Shown in pieces: positions 60,236 to 64,000 of a DNA stretch of 64,000 nt (positions are counted from its first letter, which is position 1; the number at the start of each line of letters is the position of its first letter). A program made the translations under genes and the position numbers. The stretch is taken from NCBI GenBank assembly GCA_030549495.1, contig JAUIRK010000794.1:20180-84179 (forward strand), given 5' to 3'. This DNA is from Nectonema munidae. Taxonomy: Eukaryota > Nematomorpha > Nectonematoida > Nectonematidae. The notes beneath the pieces are model-generated. The model saw only the letters and a list, made by a program, of their open reading frames with translations. It was not told where the DNA came from and did not search any database.

Positions 60236-62879
60236 TTAAATGAGATAAAACATTGATATCAAAATACTAATACTGGAAAGATAGTCATTCGTATTATTAG
60301 AACTGTTAATAAACTGCAAGAATTTACCTTGGTATAAATGTAATTTTCTTAACATCATTAAACAAGAAGAGCCCCATATAAGATTGCAATACAGGAAGTG
60401 TGGATATATGAACGCATAGTAAAGTAGTTTTTTACATAGGAAAGTGAGACAATTATCTATTTTACGAAAAGTCCCAAGAAGTCGAGACACTTTTAAATGT
60501 AACGAAGAAATATGCCTATACCATGAAAGATTGCTAGTTAAAGTTACTCCTAAAAATGTAAAACAATCTACCCTACTTAATTTAAATCCTTCGAGTGTTA
60601 TATTGAAATTTATGTCAAGTGATCTTTTAGAGAAAATCATATAGACACATTTTCTCAAATTGAGGGAAAGCATGTTATGATGACACCAATTACAAATTGA
60701 TTTTAAAGAAGAGTTACTAATAATAGAAACTGTTGAAATATCATTAAAATTTGAAGACATGACCGCATCATCAGCATACATAATTAAGGAAGCGCGATTA
60801 TCTAGAACAAAGAAGATATCATTAATAAACAGAAGGAAAAGTAGGGGTGCGAGGATTGACCCTTGAGGGACACCTTTTTCCACAAACTTGACCTCTGATT
60901 TTCCATTGAGAGAAACAAAAAACATTCGTTTATATAAAAAACTATTAAGCCATTTTAAAAGAGGGCCGTGTATACCTAATTTAAACAATTTATAGCTGAG
61001 CAATTGATGATTAACGTTATCAAAAGCTTTAGCTAAATCAAGAAATACAACCAAACTAAACTTTTTAGCATAAAAATGACTAGAAATGGAGCTAAGTAGA
61101 GATAAAACAGCATCTTCAGTTGATTTATATTTCTGAAAACCGAATTGATTCGGATTGATAACTCTATGCTTGTCTAAAAAAGATATAATTCTACTTAAAA
61201 TGATTTTCTCGAATATCTTGGAGAAGTTGGACAAAATTGAAATCGGTCGATAACTATCCAATGAATTAGCAGGCTTTCCATTCTTGAAAACAAGAATAAT
61301 GCGCGCTAATTTAAGATCTTGAGGAAATTCTCCCATTGCAATTGATAAGTTAAATATGTGAGAAAGAGCAAAATGAATACTAGGAAGAATATCTATTATA
61401 TGGCAAATAGTCAACTCATCATCACCACATGACCTTTTATTTGATAAAGAAGCTATTGCAGTCACTATATCGTTATAGTTAATTTCGTGCAAATATAAAG
61501 TAGATGAATTAAGTATGATAGTCTTATCGATGAAGTTATAAGAAGAAGTGTTGATATTAATCTCAGAAGTAATGGCAAAATGATTAGCAAATTCATCACT
61601 ACTGAAAAGAGCATTACACGAATTTTTATTATAGGGTTTTAAAATCTTATTTAATGTGTTCCATATAGTATTTTTTTACAAGAAAAAAAATAGTTATAGT
61701 AATATGCCGATTTAGCCCTTAAAATTTCAATCTTATACTGCTTCAAAACATTTTTATATTTAGCACAGTTCAAAGGACTAGGATTGAGAAGCCTTACCCT
61801 ATAATATTTGACTTTCAATTTCCTAAGAGAATTTAGAAATGGGGAATACCATGGTTTACTGTCATTTTTCACTTTGAACTTTACAAATGGGAAACTAAGA
61901 GTGAATGATTTCTTCAAGAGATCGATGAAAATATTGTATGCATTATTCGGATTTTTAGCTTCAAAAACTGGCTCAAAATTGATTTGTGCTACACTGGAAA
62001 TAAAGATAAGCGCTGTTTAAGGCCAAAACTTTTTTTGAACGAGTAAAAAGACTTAGTTGGATTCTTAAAGAAATCATCAATGAAAATACAATTAGGGAAA
62101 TGGTCATGGATATTACTGATAACATTATAAGAGTAATATGGTAAGTTAAAATTTATAAAAATATTGTCAATTAATGAACAGGAAGAGGAGGTAAGACGAG
62201 TACCTTTAGTTATGGTAGGGAAAAAGCCAAACTGGTGAAAAATATTGATAAAATCCAAGTTATCTGAATTTTTATCAAAATCAAACAAATTGATGTTGAA
62301 ATCCCCGCAAATAATTGAAAATTTAGAGAAAGAGTGTTTATTAAAAATACTTGATAAATAGTTGTTGAATATAGAAATATCGGTGTTAGGAGGTCTGTAT
62401 ACAGACAACAAGTTGAGAAGTTTATCTTCCATTTGAAAACTAAGTAATAAGGAATCAAAAAAATTATTTGAGCAAGACAGGTTTTTGATGGAGACTAAGT
62501 TAAAAGTGGCTAAGAAAAAGACACCTACACCACCTCCACGTTTCTTCCTCTCATGAAAATAAAATTTATAACCAGGAAGTTCAAAAGATTGAGAGCCCAA
62601 TTGCCATATTTCACTTAGAACAATAAAGTGAAATTTAAACTCGGAAAAACTAATAAAATTGAAAAAGAAATCAAAGTTGGACTTTAGACTACGAATATTA
62701 AAATGCATCAGTTTCAGGTTTTTAAAGGAGATTTCAAAGTTACAGGAAAGAAAATCTTTTTGATGAATATTTTGTGTGGATGCCCTAGATTCAGCTTCAA
62801 AATTATCAAAAAAGTTTGTATCATGTAAATCAAGAGGCAAAAAAGTTGAATCTTTACTAAGATTCTTCAAATCAATCAT
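60236..62879 (-). pseudogene. LINE ORF2, AP endonuclease plus reverse transcriptase
   Basis: The first frame (62879-61989, 296 codons) is an apurinic-type endonuclease: HFNIRSL (residue 59), the catalytic Glu in VLSEIW, VYRPPNTD, GDFNINL, SLIDNIF and HDHFP. A frame change near 62010 leads to a frame through 61651 (KPWYSPFLNSLRKLKVKY), and another near 61665 leads to the RT frame that includes 61492-60236. The latter has FLDLAKAFDNVNH (residue 150), GVPQGSILAPLLFLLFINDI (206) and the active-site YADD (239-242), then LGVTLTSNLSW of the thumb. The C-terminus ends at a TAA at 60236, earlier than in related LINEs. All catalytic motifs are intact. Confidence 0.9.
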
Positions 62880-63893
62880 TCATTACAGTATAATAATTAT
62901 TATACTCTCTATTTTTAATTACATTTACGATGTTAATAAAAGACGGACAATCCAGATTATAAAATTGTTTGGTGCATTTGTTATCTTTACACTTGAAACA
63001 TTTGGTTTGTTTATCAATATGGCATTTGTCAAAAGTATGTTCACTAGAAAAACAAGTCTGACATTTGATCGCCTTTTTACATTCATGAGTAGAGTGATTA
63101 TACTGAGTGCAGTTAAGACAATACTTGACTTTGGGGAAGAAAATGGAAACTTCATAGGAAAGAGGGCCAACAAATATTCTGTTTTTCAAGCAAAGAGCTT
63201 TAAAAAAAATTCTTTTTCAAAGATATCAATAAATTGAAGGATTTATTAGTTCTTTTAGATTCGAATTTAACAATTTTTTCAAATGCGTCAATTGGTATAT
63301 CATTTTTAGAAGATAGGTGTTTTTTTATTTCATCTATATTATTGAAATCAAGATATTTAGGGATGTTTTTTAGAATTATTCTAGGTATACGATTTTTACT
63401 AATAAAAACTTGATTTTGTATATTTTTGGCATTCAAAACAGATTCGGCCTTTTCAGGTTCAGCTCTATCATGAAAGTCAACAAATACCTTATTGTTAGAA
63501 ATATTACTTCGCAATATTTTAGATTTCGCAAGATTTTTATGCAAAAAAAGATACTTTATCAAAGCTTTCATTACCTATTGAATTACCTAAATCATCTTTA
63601 ACATCAATAACCAGAGTATTCCTTGGTTCTGAAGCTTTCTTAGAAATAGGATTAAATTTTGAGTTAGATGTCTTATTAAAAACATTTTCTTCAACGACTT
63701 CAGAATAAGTTTTTATACAGGATTTTTCCACCAATTTTTCTATTTTATTCAACTTCTCTTCTAAATTTATAGAAAAACCAATCTTTTCAATAATATACTC
63801 AAGTTTCAGCTTAATTTCTTTTTTAGTAAGTGATTCAACCGAATCCTTCAAATTACAAATAATACCAACGAGTTCACAGGAATTAATGAACAA
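62872..63893 (-). pseudogene. LINE ORF1, zinc-knuckle RNA-binding protein
   Basis: About 340 codons in three frames: 63893-63537 (coiled-coil-like, rich in Lys and Glu), 63571-63200 and 63189-62872. The middle part (RIPRIILKNIPKYLDFNNID) resembles the RRM-like region that precedes the knuckles in Jockey ORF1. The last part has two canonical CCHC knuckles, CLNCTQYNHSTHEC and CQTCFSSEHTFDKC, and a variant third (CFKCKDNKCTKQFYNLDC) lacking the usual His. Frame changes lie near 63540 and near 63200, both beside homopolymer A/T runs. ORF1 proteins bind the element RNA and accompany it to the target. Confidence 0.85.
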
Positions 63894-64000
63894 AAAGTTA
63901 AAACAAAAACAAAATTATACTTGTAAAATAGGCTAAATAAAAAAAGGAAACGCTAATCATTTATAAAGAAAATCTCCATTTTGTAGTTTGAGTGGAAAAA

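Larger units (their letters stand above)
60236..63893 (-). mobile_element. LINE of the CR1/Jockey group, nearly full length
   Basis: Two overlapping reading units on the minus strand: a zinc-knuckle ORF1 (63893-62872) and an endonuclease-RT ORF2 (62879-60236). The 5' UTR would be above 63893 and the 3' part below 60236; I could not fix either edge or find a target duplication. ORF1 has two frame changes and ORF2 two, mostly in short A or T runs, so few breaks separate it from an intact reading frame and it is probably a fairly young copy. The zinc knuckles favour the Jockey side of the group, while RT motifs also resemble CR1/L2. Confidence 0.9.

Noticed and set aside
60444-63601. Plus-strand open frames over the LINE
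   Set aside because: Shadows of ORF1 and ORF2 on the opposite strand, without any family signature.

Overview
This is an A+T-rich eukaryotic window, most likely from an arthropod. The short introns, the transposon families and the look of the coding fragments fit a copepod or similar crustacean, but the species is an inference. Two things fill it: one host gene cut into many small exons, and a dense graveyard of mobile elements. I see no bacterial operons, CRISPR arrays or rRNA genes.

The host gene is the main result. On the minus strand, from the start codon at 59127 to a stop at 23963, small exons encode a homologue of CHTF18/Ctf18, the large subunit of the alternative clamp loader (Ctf18-RFC) that acts on PCNA at replication forks and in sister-chromatid cohesion. 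Exons carry the LWTEKYRP box, the Walker A (GSPGFGKTT), Walker B (CLIIDEIDG) and sensor 1 (ICIAND) motifs, the [11 protein letters not shown] segment, the [14 protein letters not shown] segment and a C-terminal NAVRR motif. Splice phases agree across nearly every junction I could build. Three junctions remain open (44310 to 35641, 32488 to 29536, 27472 to 24162). Introns range from about 50 bases to several kb, and most of the length comes from inserted elements.

Region by region: 1-2263 is a piggyBac-like element with both ends. 2.6-3.5 kb holds a LINE fragment and a coiled-coil-coding stretch. 5.5-6.4 kb is a second piggyBac-like remnant. 7.7 kb has a tRNA-like SINE. 9.26-10.57 kb is a Tigger/jerky-type pogo element with a terminal hairpin. 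11.3-13.9 kb has an unknown arthropod repeat-protein fragment and a BED-finger hAT transposase. 14432-16193 is a non-autonomous hAT-like element with an 8-bp target duplication. 18006-21478 is a hAT element of the KIAA1586-like type with an 8-bp duplication that contains two head-to-tail fragments of an uncharacterised family. At 22.4-23.1 kb a piggyBac-like 5' end sits at a TTAA inside a decayed copy of the CHTF18 last exon.

From 24 to 59 kb is the CHTF18 gene, with LINE, hAT, MITE, foldback, Merlin and unclassified elements in its introns. A recent 526-bp tandem duplication (55947-56998) copies a 33-bp exon-like segment with good splice sites. Upstream of the gene, 59.3 kb has another tRNA-like SINE, and 60-63.9 kb is a LINE of the CR1/Jockey group on the minus strand with a zinc-knuckle ORF1 and an endonuclease-RT ORF2 that overlap by 8 bases.
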